Assembly: GCF_029227915.1 (NCBI RefSeq)
Contig: NC_079883.1
Coordinates: 8,494,001 to 8,558,000, forward strand
Length of the DNA stretch: 64,000 nt
Reading direction: 5' to 3'
From: Hydractinia symbiolongicarpus
Taxonomy: Eukaryota; Cnidaria; Hydrozoa; Anthoathecata; Hydractiniidae
A program made the position numbers and the translations under genes. The notes beneath the pieces are model-generated. The model was not told the origin of the DNA and made no database searches. It saw only the letters and a program-made list of their open reading frames with translations. Shown one piece after another: positions 26,024-40,783 of this stretch (position 1 is its first letter; every line of letters starts with the position of its first letter).

Positions 26024-26501
26024 TTAAGAAGTCGATGTAGTACGGATACACAAGACGGTCTAAAATGCACTATCGCGCCAAAGTTTTATTTCTCATATTG
26101 ATTGACAGCTAAGGTTCAAAACAAACCATTTGATTGGTGCTAAGAAAGTAATTTCTGATTGGCTGCATAATGACATTACGCTCATTACTTTAACATTTTT
26201 ATAAAATCTGTGTTTTTTGGCTACGGGAAAACGGCTGTATCTTCTGATACACAAAAGCTTTTGACTTTTTTTTTTTTTAGTAAGTAGCAGAAGGTTTGGC
26301 GAATTCCAACGATGCCAAATTTATTGCCTTACTGAAACATTAAGACCACGAATTTTTAAAAAAACTACAGTTTTACTTAAAAAAATGTACAAAATGTTCG
26401 GAACATTTTGTAATGACGCAACTCTATTGGTTAATTAGGGTGTTTCCACGAGCAGTAGGTAATTTTATGGCCTCTTTTTAAAGCTGTCTGAATTCTGTTA
26501 A

Positions 26502-26858
<357 letters not shown>

Positions 26859-27211
26859 GCGTTGTCATTGCTCAACAAAAACGGCTATTTTTATAGCCAC
26901 AAATCTTTTAAAACATTACTTTGTGCACGCTTCCAAATTACACAATGTGTAAAGTCTTGTCACAGTTACATTTATTGCTATACGATACTATGTCATATAT
27001 GACACAAAAAAAATTTAGAAATACTTTGTAGGGTTAATTTGCCTGGGAGTGTTTCCGTGAAAAGCTGGGTTAAGTTAAATGTAAGCAATAACATGGATCA
27101 ATGTACTTGTCTTTTCTGCAAGTACAGCTAATAATACGTATGAAAAGTGAAGCTAATCCACACACACACATGGGGAAGTATTTTAAATGTAGGCTAGTGT
27201 TCTTAAGCACA

Positions 27212-27739
27212 TTATTTAGAAGTTTTATTAACTTCGGTTAACTTGTAGTGACGCCAAGTAAATGTTTTTTTAAAGATGTGTGGTCTTAAAAAAGACCGTT
27301 TGTGTTTGGTAGACGTTGGTTTACTTGCTGCTTGTGTATTTTGTGACGGCTTTTGTTCCTTCACTGACTGCGTGTTACTGACTGCGTGTTTTGCAAGTTC
27401 TCCAGGCAAGAGAAGACGTACTGCGGTTTGAATTTCACGAGAAGAGATGGTCGACTTTTTGTTTTGAAGAGCCAAACGCGAAGCTTCGGAAGCAATGCGC
27501 TCAAAGATGTCGTTGACAAATGAGTTCATGATGCTCATAGCTTTGCTTGAAACTCCGACATCTGGGTGAACTTGTTTCAAAACATTGTAGATGTAAATAG
27601 CATAACTTTCCTTTCTCTTTCTCTTGCGTTTCTTTTCACCAGTTCCACCAATCTTTCCTCCTTTTTTGCCGGCTCTTTTTTCACCTTTCTTGGCTACTTT
27701 AGGTGCCTGTTTTCCTCCTTTAGCTGCTGCGTCAGACAT
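27212..27739 (-). pseudogene. H2B: H2B with frameshifted, extended C-terminus (unit 6)
   Basis: The first 121 or so residues are normal through LAKHAVS. A tandem copy of ACTGACTGCGTGTT (+ strand, near 27363-27390) then shifts the frame. The last residues, [12 protein letters not shown] with the ubiquitination-site lysine, are replaced by about 52 unrelated residues. The new stop (27212) lies beyond the histone stem-loop (27282-27297), so an mRNA processed normally at the stem-loop would contain no stop codon. Probably non-functional. Confidence 0.9.
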
Positions 27740-28023
27740 GGTTAAAAATTTTTGCTACTTAACTTGTAAATAAGCATTAAACTGCAAGTCAAAACTTTTT
27801 GTTTATAAGTAAAAAAATCGGATCGAATTCGATCCGAAAACGCCGATACGCAATTTAATTGGTTAAAAAAAAAATCTTTTGTTTAATACTTAATTATGAT
27901 TGGTTAAAAAAACATGATTTCGATCCTATTTTTATGATGAAAAAACGAGTAAAGTTTATTTCGTTAACACTTACGTTAAATATTCGTACGTTTTTGTATT
28001 AACTTACAAATCAAATCGCAGTT

Positions 28024-28404
28024 ATGTCTGGACGTGGAAAAGGTGGAAAAGCTAAGGCTAAAGCCAAGACAAGATCCTCAAGAGCTGGACTTCAATTTCC
28101 AGTCGGTAGAGTGCATAGATTCCTTCGTAGAGGGCACTATGCTAACCGAATTGGATCTGGAGCACCAGTTTACTTAGCAGCCGTCTTGGAATATTTATCT
28201 GCTGAGATATTGGAGTTGGCTGGTAACGCAGCAAGAGACAACAAAAAAGCTAGGATTATTCCAAGACATTTACAATTGGCTGTTCGTAATGATGAAGAAT
28301 TAAACAAACTTTTGAGCGGTGTAACCATTGCAGCTGGTGGTGTTTTGCCAAACATTCAAGCTGTCTTACTCCCAAAGAAGAACGACAAAGGACAGAAGAA
28401 GTAA
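28024..28404 (+). CDS. H2A: Histone H2A (unit 6)
   Basis: Same protein as 1598-1978. Stem-loop 28427-28442. Confidence 0.99.
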   Translation: MSGRGKGGKAKAKAKTRSSRAGLQFPVGRVHRFLRRGHYANRIGSGAPVYLAAVLEYLSAEILELAGNAARDNKKARIIPRHLQLAVRNDEELNKLLSGVTIAAGGVLPNIQAVLLPKKNDKGQKK

Positions 28405-28601
28405 ACCGCTACACTCAGAAAACAACGGCTATTTTTATAGCCACACATCTTTAAAAAAACATTGTTTTTTTCACAAAACTATAACCTTAAAGTCTAATAG
28501 ATAATCCATGCATACGCCTTGTCCTAAGTAACTCAAAGAAATTAAATAAAAAAATTTGATCACAACGTCAAAATAAATTGCACGTATTTGCCCCTACTAA
28601 T

Positions 28602-28721
28602 GTCTACGGCCATACCACGATGAACACACCCGTTCTCGTCTGATCACGGAAGTTAAGCATCGTCGGGCCGGGATAGTACTTGGATGGGGGACCGCCTGGG
28701 AACTCCCGGTGTCGTAGGCTT
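28602..28721 (+). rRNA. 5S rRNA: 5S ribosomal RNA (unit 6)
   Basis: Same sequence as the unit 1 copy. Confidence 0.97.
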
Positions 28722-29070
28722 TTCATTTTCATTTGTTGCCTTTTCATTTCAATGGTGCTGTGATATATTTCTTGTTATAACAATTAAGGAACGTGGCGGT
28801 TGTTGAAAGTGTTTCCTATGACATTTTCCTACGACATTTTCAGGTGATAGTACGAGAAAAAAGAGCTTTCAAATGCATACAAACTCGATCTATTGCCGAT
28901 CATCCAATAACCCTGACGGAATGGCAAATAAAATAAAATTCCGCCGCCTTCCGAGGACTTATATCGCAATCACGTTTCGTAACAGCCAAGCGAGGTTTTA
29001 CCTTAGCGTTTAAGTCACCACCGACATTTGGCCGCGCAACTTTTCTAAGCTCATTCATTTTGACTTAAGG

Positions 29071-29235
29071 AGGGGGCGAGCGCGGACGCAGGCCCCCACT
29101 ACCAGAAATTGTACGGTCGAGTTACTGACGTTTGCAGTAATCGCAGAGGTCAGCCCAAGCGTAGTGCAATGCAAGAGCCTCACTCTGGAAGAAAACCCTC
29201 ATTGATCAGTCTTTACTTCCCCGTCAGGTAAGTAT
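29071..29235 (-). ncRNA. U1: U1 snRNA (unit 6)
   Basis: Same as the unit 1 copy; PSE 29284-29292. Confidence 0.96.
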
Positions 29236-29427
29236 GAGTTGGAACTGCACCGTAGCATGAGGGTACCCTTCAAAGTTTGTTAATGCTTGTGGCTTGAGTG
29301 TGTTATAAACTGCCGTGTCGCGGGGCATAGGCTGTATTCTCCCCCAGTGTACGCGTTTTGTTCCCGCCGTAGACTATGCAGAGTGCCGTCGGAAAGAGGA
29401 CTGCTATTATTCTTTTATTGCTTATGT

Positions 29428-29612
29428 GGGCCGCCATCGGTAATAGTGCAACACCAAGGCAACCCGTGGTCACGGCGTGAATGAATCCACCTCCATGACC
29501 CAAGGCCAAAAATCAGATTAATATACTGACCATTCAGAGAATGGCCTACCAGATATTAAACTGATAAGAACAGATACTACACTTGATCTTAGCCATTAGG
29601 CCGAGAAGCGAT
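29428..29612 (-). ncRNA. U2: U2 snRNA (unit 6)
   Basis: Same as the unit 1 copy; PSE 29658-29666. Confidence 0.95.
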
Positions 29613-29934
29613 AAAGAACAAGCGTTGCCATGATAGGCATCGTCCACACACCGTAACTGCTTGTGGAGCATGTCACGTTACTGTAAAGCTTACAACTGTC
29701 ACCGCGTACGGATGGACGGCGACATAGTAAAAATCACGGCTGTTGATTTAGCCGTAGGATGGAGAGCGACTGTAGCGAGTGGATGGTAACTTACATGAAT
29801 GCTAACAAAGGCGACGATACTAAGTGCGTGATATTACTTTCCAATATGACTGCGTACATTCCGTTTATCAACGCATTACGCCAGAACGTGCGCGCGCGTT
29901 ACACAGTAGACCATGCAGCCGAAATGCGACAGTG

Positions 29935-30007
29935 CGACCCTGCCAGGAGTCGAACCTGGAATCCCCTGATTCGTAGTCAGATGCCTTATCCATTGGGCCA
30001 CAGGGCG
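29935..30007 (-). tRNA. tRNA-Arg: tRNA-Arg(ACG), C1:C72 form (unit 6)
   Basis: Same as the unit 1 copy. This is the last copy with the mismatch. Confidence 0.92.
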
Positions 30008-30586
30008 ATGCTTATGACTTCGCCCCATCGTTATTTTGGCTTGCGCATTCGTTTTACTTACGACAGAATTCTTCGTGTTTGTAGCCATGAAAGAAAGGGA
30101 CTTCTGTGAGTGAATTTTTTTACTGTGGTCTAATAAAAAAGTCGAAACGCAGTGCCCAATATATGAATTGCTCCTAATAGCCGGAAACAGGCCGTGTCGA
30201 TGATGTAGGCCGACATACGCAACGCAAACCAAAGAACGCTTTATGAAAATCCTAACACGGGCGCGGAAGAAGCCCAAATTAACAGAGTAGATGTAATGCT
30301 GAAGACCTCAAACTCCAGCAGCTTCTCTTTCAGACTATTGCGTCGTGCTACAAATAAAAATTAACATGCTTTCGCATAGTCGCGGCTCCCAAAACGGACA
30401 TTATACGATGTACAGAAACACACATTTCTGTTTTCGCGCCAAATCAATTCCCGGGAGTGGTACTTTTACGTCCGCATACTTCGCACCGTCTTAAATTATA
30501 TCTCATTTACACGGTAATGTTTAGTATACTTCTACTGTGATAACAAGCATCGTTTATCGTTGGATTGTTGTAAGAAAACATTAAAA

Positions 30587-31138
30587 ATGAGTGAAGCAGC
30601 TTCTCCAAAGAAAATCGCACCCAAGAAGAAACCTGCTGCAAAGAAGACAGCTGATCACCCTAAATATGTGGACATGATCAAGGCTGCTATCGCTACCCTA
30701 AAGGAACGCGGTGGTTCATCTCGCCAAGCTATTACAAAATATATTCATGCAAATTACAAAGTTGCTGAAAACTCAGATCATCATCTGAAAATGGCTCTTA
30801 AACGAGGAGTAACATCAGGCGATTTGATTCAAACTAAAGGCACTGGTGCTTCTGGATCATTCAAGCTAGGTCAGGTAAAAAAAGAAAAACCTAAGAAAAA
30901 GGCCGCAGCAAAAAAGCCAACGGCAAAGAAGCCTACTGCAAAGAAAAGTACACCAAAAAAGAAGCCAGCAAAGAAGAGCACGCCAAAGAAAGCAGCAAAG
31001 AAGCCTGCCACAAAGAAAGCCTCGGCTAAGAAACCAGCAGCTAAGAAACCCACAAAGAAGCCTGTTGCTAAAAAACCTGCAGCAAAGAAGGTCAAAAAGA
31101 CTCCCAAAAAGGCAGCAAAGAAGACCGCAAAAAAATAA
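30587..31138 (+). CDS. H1: Histone H1 (unit 6)
   Basis: Same protein as 4161-4712. Stem-loop 31171-31186. Confidence 0.98.
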   Translation: MSEAASPKKIAPKKKPAAKKTADHPKYVDMIKAAIATLKERGGSSRQAITKYIHANYKVAENSDHHLKMALKRGVTSGDLIQTKGTGASGSFKLGQVKKEKPKKKAAAKKPTAKKPTAKKSTPKKKPAKKSTPKKAAKKPATKKASAKKPAAKKPTKKPVAKKPAAKKVKKTPKKAAKKTAKK

Positions 31139-31499
31139 TTTGTGTGTATCTGGCTATTACATTAACAAACGGCTATTTTTATAGCCACACATTTACAAAA
31201 AAACATTATCTTGGTACAAAGTTAAACTTGTTTAAGTCACTTAAACAGTTAAAAAAGAGTAATTTTAAGATTAGATTCCCTAAGTTTAAGTATTTTCGTT
31301 TTTAAATTTCTTATTTTCTTGCTTTTACTTTTCTTGCCCTTCATATTTTTAACATTGTCAAACTTTATGTAGCATAAAATTTTTATGTAGCATAAAATTT
31401 AAACAGAAAGCAGAACAAAGTTTGATATAAAAAGCTAGCCGTAATATTTTTTATGGATGTGTGGCTATAAAAATAGCCGTTTTTTGTTTGGTAAGATGC

Positions 31500-31913
<414 letters not shown>

Positions 31914-32391
31914 TTAAGAAGTCGATGTAGTACGGATACACAAGACGGTCTAAAATGCACTATCGCGCCAAAGTTTTATTTCTCATATTGATTGACAGCT
32001 AAGGTTCAAAACAAACCATTTGATTGGTGCTAAGAAAGTAATTTCTGATTGGCTGCATAATGACATTACGCTCATTACTTTAACATTTTTATAAAATCTG
32101 TGTTTTTTGGCTACGGGAAAACGGCTGTATCTTCTGATACACAAAAGCTTTTGACTTTTTTTTTTTTTAGTAAGTAGCAGAAGGTTTGGCGAATTCCAAC
32201 GATGCCAAATTTATTGCCTTACTGAAACATTAAGACCACGAATTTTTAAAAAAACTACAGTTTTACTTAAAAAAATGTACAAAATGTTCGGAACATTTTG
32301 TAATGACGCAACTCTATTGGTTAATTAGGGTGTTTCCACGAGCAGTAGGTAATTTTATGGCCTCTTTTTAAAGCTGTCTGAATTCTGTTAA

Positions 32392-32748
<357 letters not shown>

Positions 32749-33210
32749 GCGTTGTCATTGCTCAACAAAAACGGCTATTTTTATAGCCACAAATCTTTTA
32801 AAACATTACTTTGTGCACGCTTCCAAATTACACAATGTGTAAAGTCTTGTCACAGTTACATTTATTGCTATACGATACTATGTCATATATGACACAAAAA
32901 AAATTTAGAAATACTTTGTAGGGTTAATTTGCCTGGGAGTGTTTCCGTGAAAAGCTGGGTTAAGTTAAATGTAAGCAATAACATGGATCAATGTACTTGT
33001 CTTTTCTGCAAGTACAGCTAATAATACGTATGAAAAGTGAAGCTAATCCACACACACACATGGGGAAGTATTTTAAATGTAGGCTAGTGTTCTTAAGCAC
33101 ATTATTTAGAAGTTTTATTAACTTCGGTTAACTTGTAGTGACGCCAAGTAAATGTTTTTTTAAAGATGTGTGGTCTTAAAAAAGACCGTTTGTGTTTGGT
33201 AGACGTTGGT

Positions 33211-33615
33211 TTACTTGCTGCTTGTGTATTTTGTGACGGCTTTTGTTCCTTCACTGACTGCGTGTTTTGCAAGTTCTCCAGGCAAGAGAAGACGTACTGC
33301 GGTTTGAATTTCACGAGAAGAGATGGTCGACTTTTTGTTTTGAAGAGCCAAACGCGAAGCTTCGGAAGCAATGCGCTCAAAGATGTCGTTGACAAATGAG
33401 TTCATGATGCTCATAGCTTTGCTTGAAACTCCGACATCTGGGTGAACTTGTTTCAAAACATTGTAGATGTAAATAGCATAACTTTCCTTTCTCTTTCTCT
33501 TGCGTTTCTTTTCACCAGTTCCACCAATCTTTCCTCCTTTTTTGCCGGCTCTTTTTTCACCTTTCTTGGCTACTTTAGGTGCCTGTTTTCCTCCTTTAGC
33601 TGCTGCGTCAGACAT
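33211..33615 (-). CDS. H2B: Histone H2B (unit 7)
   Basis: Intact, same protein as 909-1313; stem-loop 33172-33187. Base insertions in the 5' UTR open the frame upstream to 33666, but the homologous start at 33615 is the right one. Confidence 0.97.
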   Translation of the reverse strand: MSDAAAKGGKQAPKVAKKGEKRAGKKGGKIGGTGEKKRKRKRKESYAIYIYNVLKQVHPDVGVSSKAMSIMNSFVNDIFERIASEASRLALQNKKSTISSREIQTAVRLLLPGELAKHAVSEGTKAVTKYTSSK

Positions 33616-33903
33616 GGTTAAAAAATTTTTGCTACTTAACTTGTAAGATAAGGCATTAAACTGCAAGTCAAAACTTTTTGTTTATAAGTAAAAAAATCGG
33701 ATCGAATTCGATCCGAAAACGCCGATACGCAATTTAATTGGTTAAAAAAAAAATCTAGTTTGTTTAATACTTAATTATGATTGGTTAAAAAACATGATTT
33801 CGATCCTATTTTTATGATGAAAAAACGAGTAAAGTTTATTTCGTTAACACTTACGTTAAATATTCGTACGTTTTTGTATTAACTTACAAATCAAATCGCA
33901 GTT

Positions 33904-34287
33904 ATGTCTGGACGTGGAAAAGGTGGAAAAGCTAAGGCTAAAGCCAAGACAAGATCCTCAAGAGCTGGACTTCAATTTCCAGTCGGTAGAGTGCATAGAT
34001 TCCTTCGTAGAGGGCACTATGCTAACCGAATTGGATCTGGAGCACCAGTTTACTTAGCAGCCGTCTTGGAATATTTATCTGCTGAGATATTGGAGTTGGC
34101 TGGTAACGCAGCAAGAGACAACAAAAAGCTAGAGATTATTCCAAGACATTTACAAATTGGCTGTTCGTAATGATGAAGAATTAAACAAAGCTTTGAGCGG
34201 TGTAACCACTTGCCGCTGGTGGTGTTTTGCCAAACATTCAAGCTTGTCTTACTCCCAAAGAAGAACGACAAAGGACAGAAGAAGTAA
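33904..34287 (+). pseudogene. H2A: H2A, multiply frameshifted (unit 7)
   Basis: Normal for about 75 residues, then several indels (near 34126-34134, 34156, 34190, 34210 and 34243). The first frame stops at 34168-34170, after about 88 residues. The stem-loop (34310-34325) is intact. The errors match the noisy stretch of this unit, so sequencing or assembly error is as likely as real decay. Confidence 0.85.
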
Positions 34288-34484
34288 ACCGCTACACTCA
34301 GAAAACAACGGCTATTTTTATAGCCACACATCTTTAAAAAAACATTGTTTTTTTCACAAAACTATAACCTTAAAGTCTAATAGATAATCCATGCATACGC
34401 CTTGTCCTAAGTAACTCAAAGAAATTAAATAAAAAAATTTGATCACAACGTCAAAATAAATTGCACGTATTTGCCCCTACTAAT

Positions 34485-34603
34485 GTCTACGGCCATACCA
34501 CGATGAACACACCCGTTCTCGTCTGATCACGGAAGTTAAGCATCGTCGGGCCGGGATAGTACTTGGATGGGGGACCGCCTGGGAACTCCGGTGTCGTAGG
34601 CTT
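34485..34603 (+). rRNA. 5S rRNA: 5S ribosomal RNA, 1 nt short (unit 7)
   Basis: Lacks one C in the ACTCCCGG run (here ACTCCGG); otherwise matches the other copies. It lies in the noisy stretch. Confidence 0.85.
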
Positions 34604-34956
34604 TTCATTTTCATTTGTTGCCTTATTCATTTCAATGGTGCTGTGATATATTTCTTGTTATAACAATTAAGGAAACGTGGCGGTTGTTGAAAGTGTTTCC
34701 TATGACATTTTTCCTACGACATTTTCAGGTGATAGTACGAGAAAAAAGAGCTTTCAAATGCATACAAACTCGATCTATTGCCGATCATCCAATAACCCTG
34801 ACGGAATGGCAAATAAAATAAAATTCCGCCGCCTTCCGAGGACTTATATCGCAATCACGTTTCGTAACAGCCAAGCGAGGTTTTTACCTTAGCGTTAAGT
34901 CACCACCGACATTTGGCCGCGCAACTTTTCTAAGCTCATTCAATTTTGACTTAAGG

Positions 34957-35123
34957 AGGGGGCGAGCGCGGACGCAGGCCCCCACTACCAGAAATTGTAC
35001 GGTCGAGTTACTGACGTTTGCAGTAATCGCCAGAGGGTCAGCCCAAGCGTAGTGCAATGCAAGAGCCTCACTCTGGAAGAAAACCCTCATTGATCAGTCT
35101 TTACTTCCCCGTCAGGTAAGTAT
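34957..35123 (-). ncRNA. U1: U1 snRNA with two inserted bases (unit 7)
   Basis: 167 nt instead of 165. Two extra bases fall in the CTGACCTCTGCG stretch (near 35030-35038). The 5' end and Sm site are intact. Possibly sequencing errors. Confidence 0.85.
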
Positions 35124-35316
35124 GAGTTGGAACTGCACCGTAGCATGAGGGTACCCCTTCAAGTTTGGTTAATTGCTTGTGGCTTGAGTGTGTTATAAAC
35201 TGCCGTGTCGCGGGGCATAGGCTGTATTCTCCCCCAGTGTACGCGTTTTGTTCCCGCCGTAGACTATGCAGAGTGCCGTCGGAAGAGGACTGCTATTATT
35301 CTTTTATTGCTTATGT

Positions 35317-35503
35317 GGGCCGCCATCGGTAATAGTGCAACACCAAGGCAACCCGTGGTCACGGCGTGAATGAATCCACCCTCCATGACCCAAGGCCAAA
35401 AATCAGATTAATATACTGACCATTCAGAGAATGGCCTACCAGATATTAAACTGATAAGAACAGATACTACACTTGATCTTAGCCATTAGGCCCGAGAAGC
35501 GAT
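35317..35503 (-). ncRNA. U2: U2 snRNA with two inserted bases (unit 7)
   Basis: One extra base in the 5' stem I (GGGCC for GGCC) and one in the stem III region. The branch-point-pairing and Sm sequences are kept. Confidence 0.85.
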
Positions 35504-35830
35504 AAAGAACAAGCGTTGCCATGATAAGGCATCGTCCCACACACCGTAACTGCTTGTGGATCATGTCACGTTACTGTAAAGCTTACAACTGTCACCGCGT
35601 ACGGATGGACGGCGACATAGTAAAAATCACGGCTGTTGATTTAGCCGTAGGATGGAGAGCGACTGTAGCGACTGTGGATGGTAACTTACATGAATGCTAA
35701 CAAAGGCGACGATACTAAGTGCGTGATATTACTTTCCAATATGACTGCGTACATTCCCGTTTATCAACGCATTACGCCAGAACGTGCGCGCGCGTTACAC
35801 AGTAGACCATGCAGCCGAAATGCGACAGTG

Positions 35831-35868
35831 CGACCCTGCCAGGACCTTATCCATTGGGCCACAGGGCC
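35831..35868 (-). pseudogene. tRNA-Arg: tRNA-Arg remnant with 35-nt deletion (unit 7)
   Basis: Only 38 of 73 nt remain. The anticodon arm, variable loop and most of the T arm are missing. The acceptor 5' strand is the family B form (GGCCCTG). The deletion sits exactly where family A-type noisy sequence changes to clean family B sequence. Confidence 0.92.
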
Positions 35869-36447
35869 ATGCTTATGACTTCGCCCCATCGTCATTTTGG
35901 CTTGCGCATTCGTTTTACTTACGACAGAATTCTTCGTGTTTGTAGCCATGAAAGAAAGGGACTTCTGTGAGTGAATTTTTTTACTGTGGTCTAATAAAAA
36001 AGTCGAAACGCAGTGCCCAATATATGAATTGCTCCTAATAGCCGGAAACAGGCCGTGTCGATGATGTAGGCCGACATACGCAACGCAAACCAAAGAACGC
36101 TTTATGAAAATCCTAACACGAGCGCGGAAGAAGCCCAAATTAACAGACTAGATGTAATGCTGAAGACCTCAAACTCCAGCAGCTTCTCTTGCAGACTATT
36201 GCGTCGTACTACAAATAAAAATTAACATGCTTTCGCATAGTCGCGGCACCCAAAACGGACATTATACGATGTACAGAAACACACATTTCTGTTTTCGCGC
36301 CAAATCAATTCCCGGGAGTGGTACTTTTACGTCCGCATACTTCGCACCGTCTTAAATTATATCTCATTTACACGGTAATGTTTAGTATACTTCTACTGTG
36401 ATAACAAGCATCGTTTATCGTTGGATTGTTGTAAGAAAACATTAAAA

Positions 36448-36999
36448 ATGAGTGAAGCAGCTTCTCCAAAGAAAATCGCACCCAAGAAGAAACCTGCTGC
36501 AAAGAAGACAGCTGATCACCCTAAATATGTGGACATGATCAAGGCTGCTATCGCTACCCTAAAGGAACGCGGTGGTTCATCTCGCCAAGCTATTACAAAA
36601 TATATTCATGCAAATTACAAAGTTGCTGAAAACTCAGATCATCATCTGAAAATGGCTCTTAAACGAGGAGTAACATCAGGCGATTTGATTCAAACTAAAG
36701 GCACTGGTGCTTCTGGATCATTCAAGCTAGGTCAGGTAAAAAAAGAAAAACCTAAGAAAAAGGCCGCAGCAAAAAAGCCAACGGCAAAGAAGCCTACTGC
36801 AAAGAAAAGTACACCAAAAAAGAAGCCAGCAAAGAAGAGCACGCCAAAGAAAGCAGCAAAGAAGCCTGCCACAAAGAAAGCCTCGGCTAAGAAACCAGCA
36901 GCTAAGAAACCCACAAAGAAGCCTGTTGCTAAAAAACCTGCAGCAAAGAAGGTCAAAAAGACTCCCAAAAAGGCAGCAAAGAAGACCGCAAAAAAATAA
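36448..36999 (+). CDS. H1: Histone H1 (unit 7)
   Basis: Same protein as 4161-4712. Stem-loop 37032-37047. Upstream spacer is family B type. Confidence 0.98.
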   Translation: MSEAASPKKIAPKKKPAAKKTADHPKYVDMIKAAIATLKERGGSSRQAITKYIHANYKVAENSDHHLKMALKRGVTSGDLIQTKGTGASGSFKLGQVKKEKPKKKAAAKKPTAKKPTAKKSTPKKKPAKKSTPKKAAKKPATKKASAKKPAAKKPTKKPVAKKPAAKKVKKTPKKAAKKTAKK

Positions 37000-37360
37000 T
37001 TTGTGTGTATCTGGCTATTACATTAACAAACGGCTATTTTTATAGCCACACATTTACAAAAAAACATTATCTTGGTACAAAGTTAAACTTGTTTAAGTCA
37101 CTTAAACAGTTAAAAAAGAGTAAATTTAAGATTAGATTCCCTAAGTTTAAGTATTTTCGTTTTTAAATTTCTTATTTTCTTGCTTTTACTTTTCTTGCCC
37201 TTCATATTTTTAACATTGTCAAACTTTATGTAGCATAAAATTTTTATGTAGCATAAAATTTAAACAGAAAGCAGGACAAAGTTTGATATAAAAAGCTAGC
37301 CGTAATATTTTTTATGGATGTGTGGCTATAAAAATAGCCGTTTTTTGTTTGGTAAGATGC

Positions 37361-37774
<414 letters not shown>

Positions 37775-38252
37775 TTAAGAAGTCGATGTAGTACGGATAC
37801 ACAAGACGGTCTAAAATGCACTATCGCGCCAAAGTTTTATTTCTCATATTGATTGACAGCTAAGGTTCAAAACAAACCATTTGATTGGTGCTAAGAAAGT
37901 AATTTCTGATTGGCTGCATAATGACATTACGCTCATTACTTTAACATTTTTATAAAATCTGTGTTTTTTGGCTACGGGAAAACGGCTGTATCTTCTGATA
38001 CACAAAAGCTTTTGACTTTTTTTTTTTTTAGTAAGTAGCAGAAGGTTTGGCGAATTCCAACGATGCCAAATTTATTGCCTTACTGAAACATTAAGACCAC
38101 GAATTTTTAAAAAAACTACAGTTTTACTTAAAAAAATGTACAAAATGTTCGGAACATTTTGTAATGACGCAACTCTATTGGTTAATTAGGGTGTTTCCAC
38201 GAGCAGTAGGTAATTTTATGGCCTCTTTTTAAAGCTGTCTGAATTCTGTTAA

Positions 38253-38609
<357 letters not shown>

Positions 38610-39069
38610 GCGTTGTCATTGCTCAACAAAAACGGCTATTTTTATAGCCACAAATCTTTTAAAACATTACTTTGTGCACGCTTCCAAATTACACAATGTG
38701 TAAAGTCTTGTCACAGTTACATTTATTGCTATACGATACTATGTCATATATGACACAAAAAAAATTTAGAAATACTTTGTAGGGTTAATTTGCCTGGGAG
38801 TGTTTCCGTGAAAAGCTGGGTTAAGTTAAATGTAAGCAATAACATGGATCAATGTACTTGTCTTTTCTGCAAGTACAGCTAATAATACGTATGAAAAGTG
38901 AAGCTAATCCACACACACATGGGGAAGTATTTTAAATGTAGGCTAGTGTTCTTAAGCACATTATTTAGAAGTTTTATTAACTTCGGTTAACTTGTAGTGA
39001 CGCCAAGTAAATGTTTTTTTAAAGATGTGTGGTCTTAAAAAAGACCGTTTGTGTTTGGTAGACGTTGGT

Positions 39070-39474
39070 TTACTTGCTGCTTGTGTATTTTGTGACGGCT
39101 TTTGTTCCTTCACTGACTGCGTGTTTTGCAAGTTCTCCAGGCAAGAGAAGACGTACTGCGGTTTGAATTTCACGAGAAGAGATGGTCGACTTTTTGTTTT
39201 GAAGAGCCAAACGCGAAGCTTCGGAAGCAATGCGCTCAAAGATGTCGTTGACAAATGAGTTCATGATGCTCATAGCTTTGCTTGAAACTCCGACATCTGG
39301 GTGAACTTGTTTCAAAACATTGTAGATGTAAATAGCATAACTTTCCTTTCTCTTTCTCTTGCGTTTCTTTTCACCAGTTCCACCAATCTTTCCTCCTTTT
39401 TTGCCGGCTCTTTTTTCACCTTTCTTGGCTACTTTAGGTGCCTGTTTTCCTCCTTTAGCTGCTGCGTCAGACAT
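39070..39474 (-). CDS. H2B: Histone H2B (unit 8)
   Basis: Intact, same protein as 909-1313. Stem-loop 39031-39046. Confidence 0.99.
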   Translation of the reverse strand: MSDAAAKGGKQAPKVAKKGEKRAGKKGGKIGGTGEKKRKRKRKESYAIYIYNVLKQVHPDVGVSSKAMSIMNSFVNDIFERIASEASRLALQNKKSTISSREIQTAVRLLLPGELAKHAVSEGTKAVTKYTSSK

Positions 39475-39758
39475 GGTTAAAAATTTTTGCTACTTAACTT
39501 GTAAATAAGCATTAAACTGCAAGTCAAAACTTTTTGTTTATAAGTAAAAAAATCGGATCGAATTCGATCCGAAAACGCCGATACGCAATTTAATTGGTTA
39601 AAAAAAAAATCTTTTGTTTAATACTTAATTATGATTGGTTAAAAAAACATGATTTCGATCCTATTTTTATGATGAAAAAACGAGTAAAGTTTATTTCGTT
39701 AACACTTACGTTAAATATTCGTACGTTTTTGTATTAACTTACAAATCAAATCGCAGTT

Positions 39759-40139
39759 ATGTCTGGACGTGGAAAAGGTGGAAAAGCTAAGGCTAAAGCC
39801 AAGACAAGATCCTCAAGAGCTGGACTTCAATTTCCAGTCGGTAGAGTGCATAGATTCCTTCGTAGAGGGCACTATGCTAACCGAATTGGATCTGGAGCAC
39901 CAGTTTACTTAGCAGCCGTCTTGAAATATTTATCTGCTGAGATATTGGAGTTGGCTGGTAACGCAGCAAGAGACAACAAAAAAGCTAGGATTATTCCAAG
40001 ACATTTACAATTGGCTGTTCGTAATGATGAAGAATTAAACAAACTTTTGAGCGGTGTAACCATTGCAGCTGGTGGTGTTTTGCCAAACATTCAAGCTGTC
40101 TTACTCCCAAAGAAGAACGACAAAGGACAGAAGAAGTAA
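39759..40139 (+). CDS. H2A: Histone H2A with acidic-patch Glu-to-Lys (unit 8)
   Basis: Same as 1598-1978 except GAA to AAA at 39924, giving VLKYL for VLEYL. This is residue 55 of the mature protein, equivalent to Glu56 of vertebrate H2A, one of the acidic-patch residues on the nucleosome face. Stem-loop 40162-40177. Unit 9 shares the change. Confidence 0.98.
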   Translation: MSGRGKGGKAKAKAKTRSSRAGLQFPVGRVHRFLRRGHYANRIGSGAPVYLAAVLKYLSAEILELAGNAARDNKKARIIPRHLQLAVRNDEELNKLLSGVTIAAGGVLPNIQAVLLPKKNDKGQKK

Positions 40140-40336
40140 ACCGCTACACTCAGAAAACAACGGCTATTTTTATAGCCACACATCTTTAAAAAAACATTGT
40201 TTTTTTCACAAAACTATAACCTTAAAGTCTAATAGATAATCCATGCATACGCCTTGTCCTAAGTAACTCAAAGAAATTAAATAAAAAAATTTGATCACAA
40301 CGTCAAAATAAATTGCACGTATTTGCACCTACTAAT

Positions 40337-40456
40337 GTCTACGGCCATACCACGATGAACACACCCGTTCTCGTCTGATCACGGAAGTTAAGCATCGTCG
40401 GGCCGGGATAGTACTTGGATGGGGGACCGCCTGGGAACTCCCGGTGTCGTAGGCTT
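40337..40456 (+). rRNA. 5S rRNA: 5S ribosomal RNA (unit 8)
   Basis: RNA unchanged from unit 1; 5' flank and 3' flank are family B type. Confidence 0.97.
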
Positions 40457-40783
40457 TTCATTTTCATTTGCTGTGATATATTTCTTGTTATAACAATTAA
40501 GGAACGTGGCGGTTGTTGAAAGTGTTTCCTATGACATTTTCCTACGACATTTTCAGGTGATAGTACGAGAAAAAAGAGCTTTCAAATGCATACAAACTCG
40601 ATCTATTGCCGATCATCCAATAACCCTGACGGAATGGCAAATAAAATAAAATTCCGCCGCCTTCCGAGGACTTATATCGCAATCACGTTTCGTAACAGCC
40701 AAGCGAGGTTTTACCTTAGCGTTTAAGTCACCACCGACATTTGGCCGCGCAACTTTTCTAAGCTCATTCATTTTGACTTAAGG

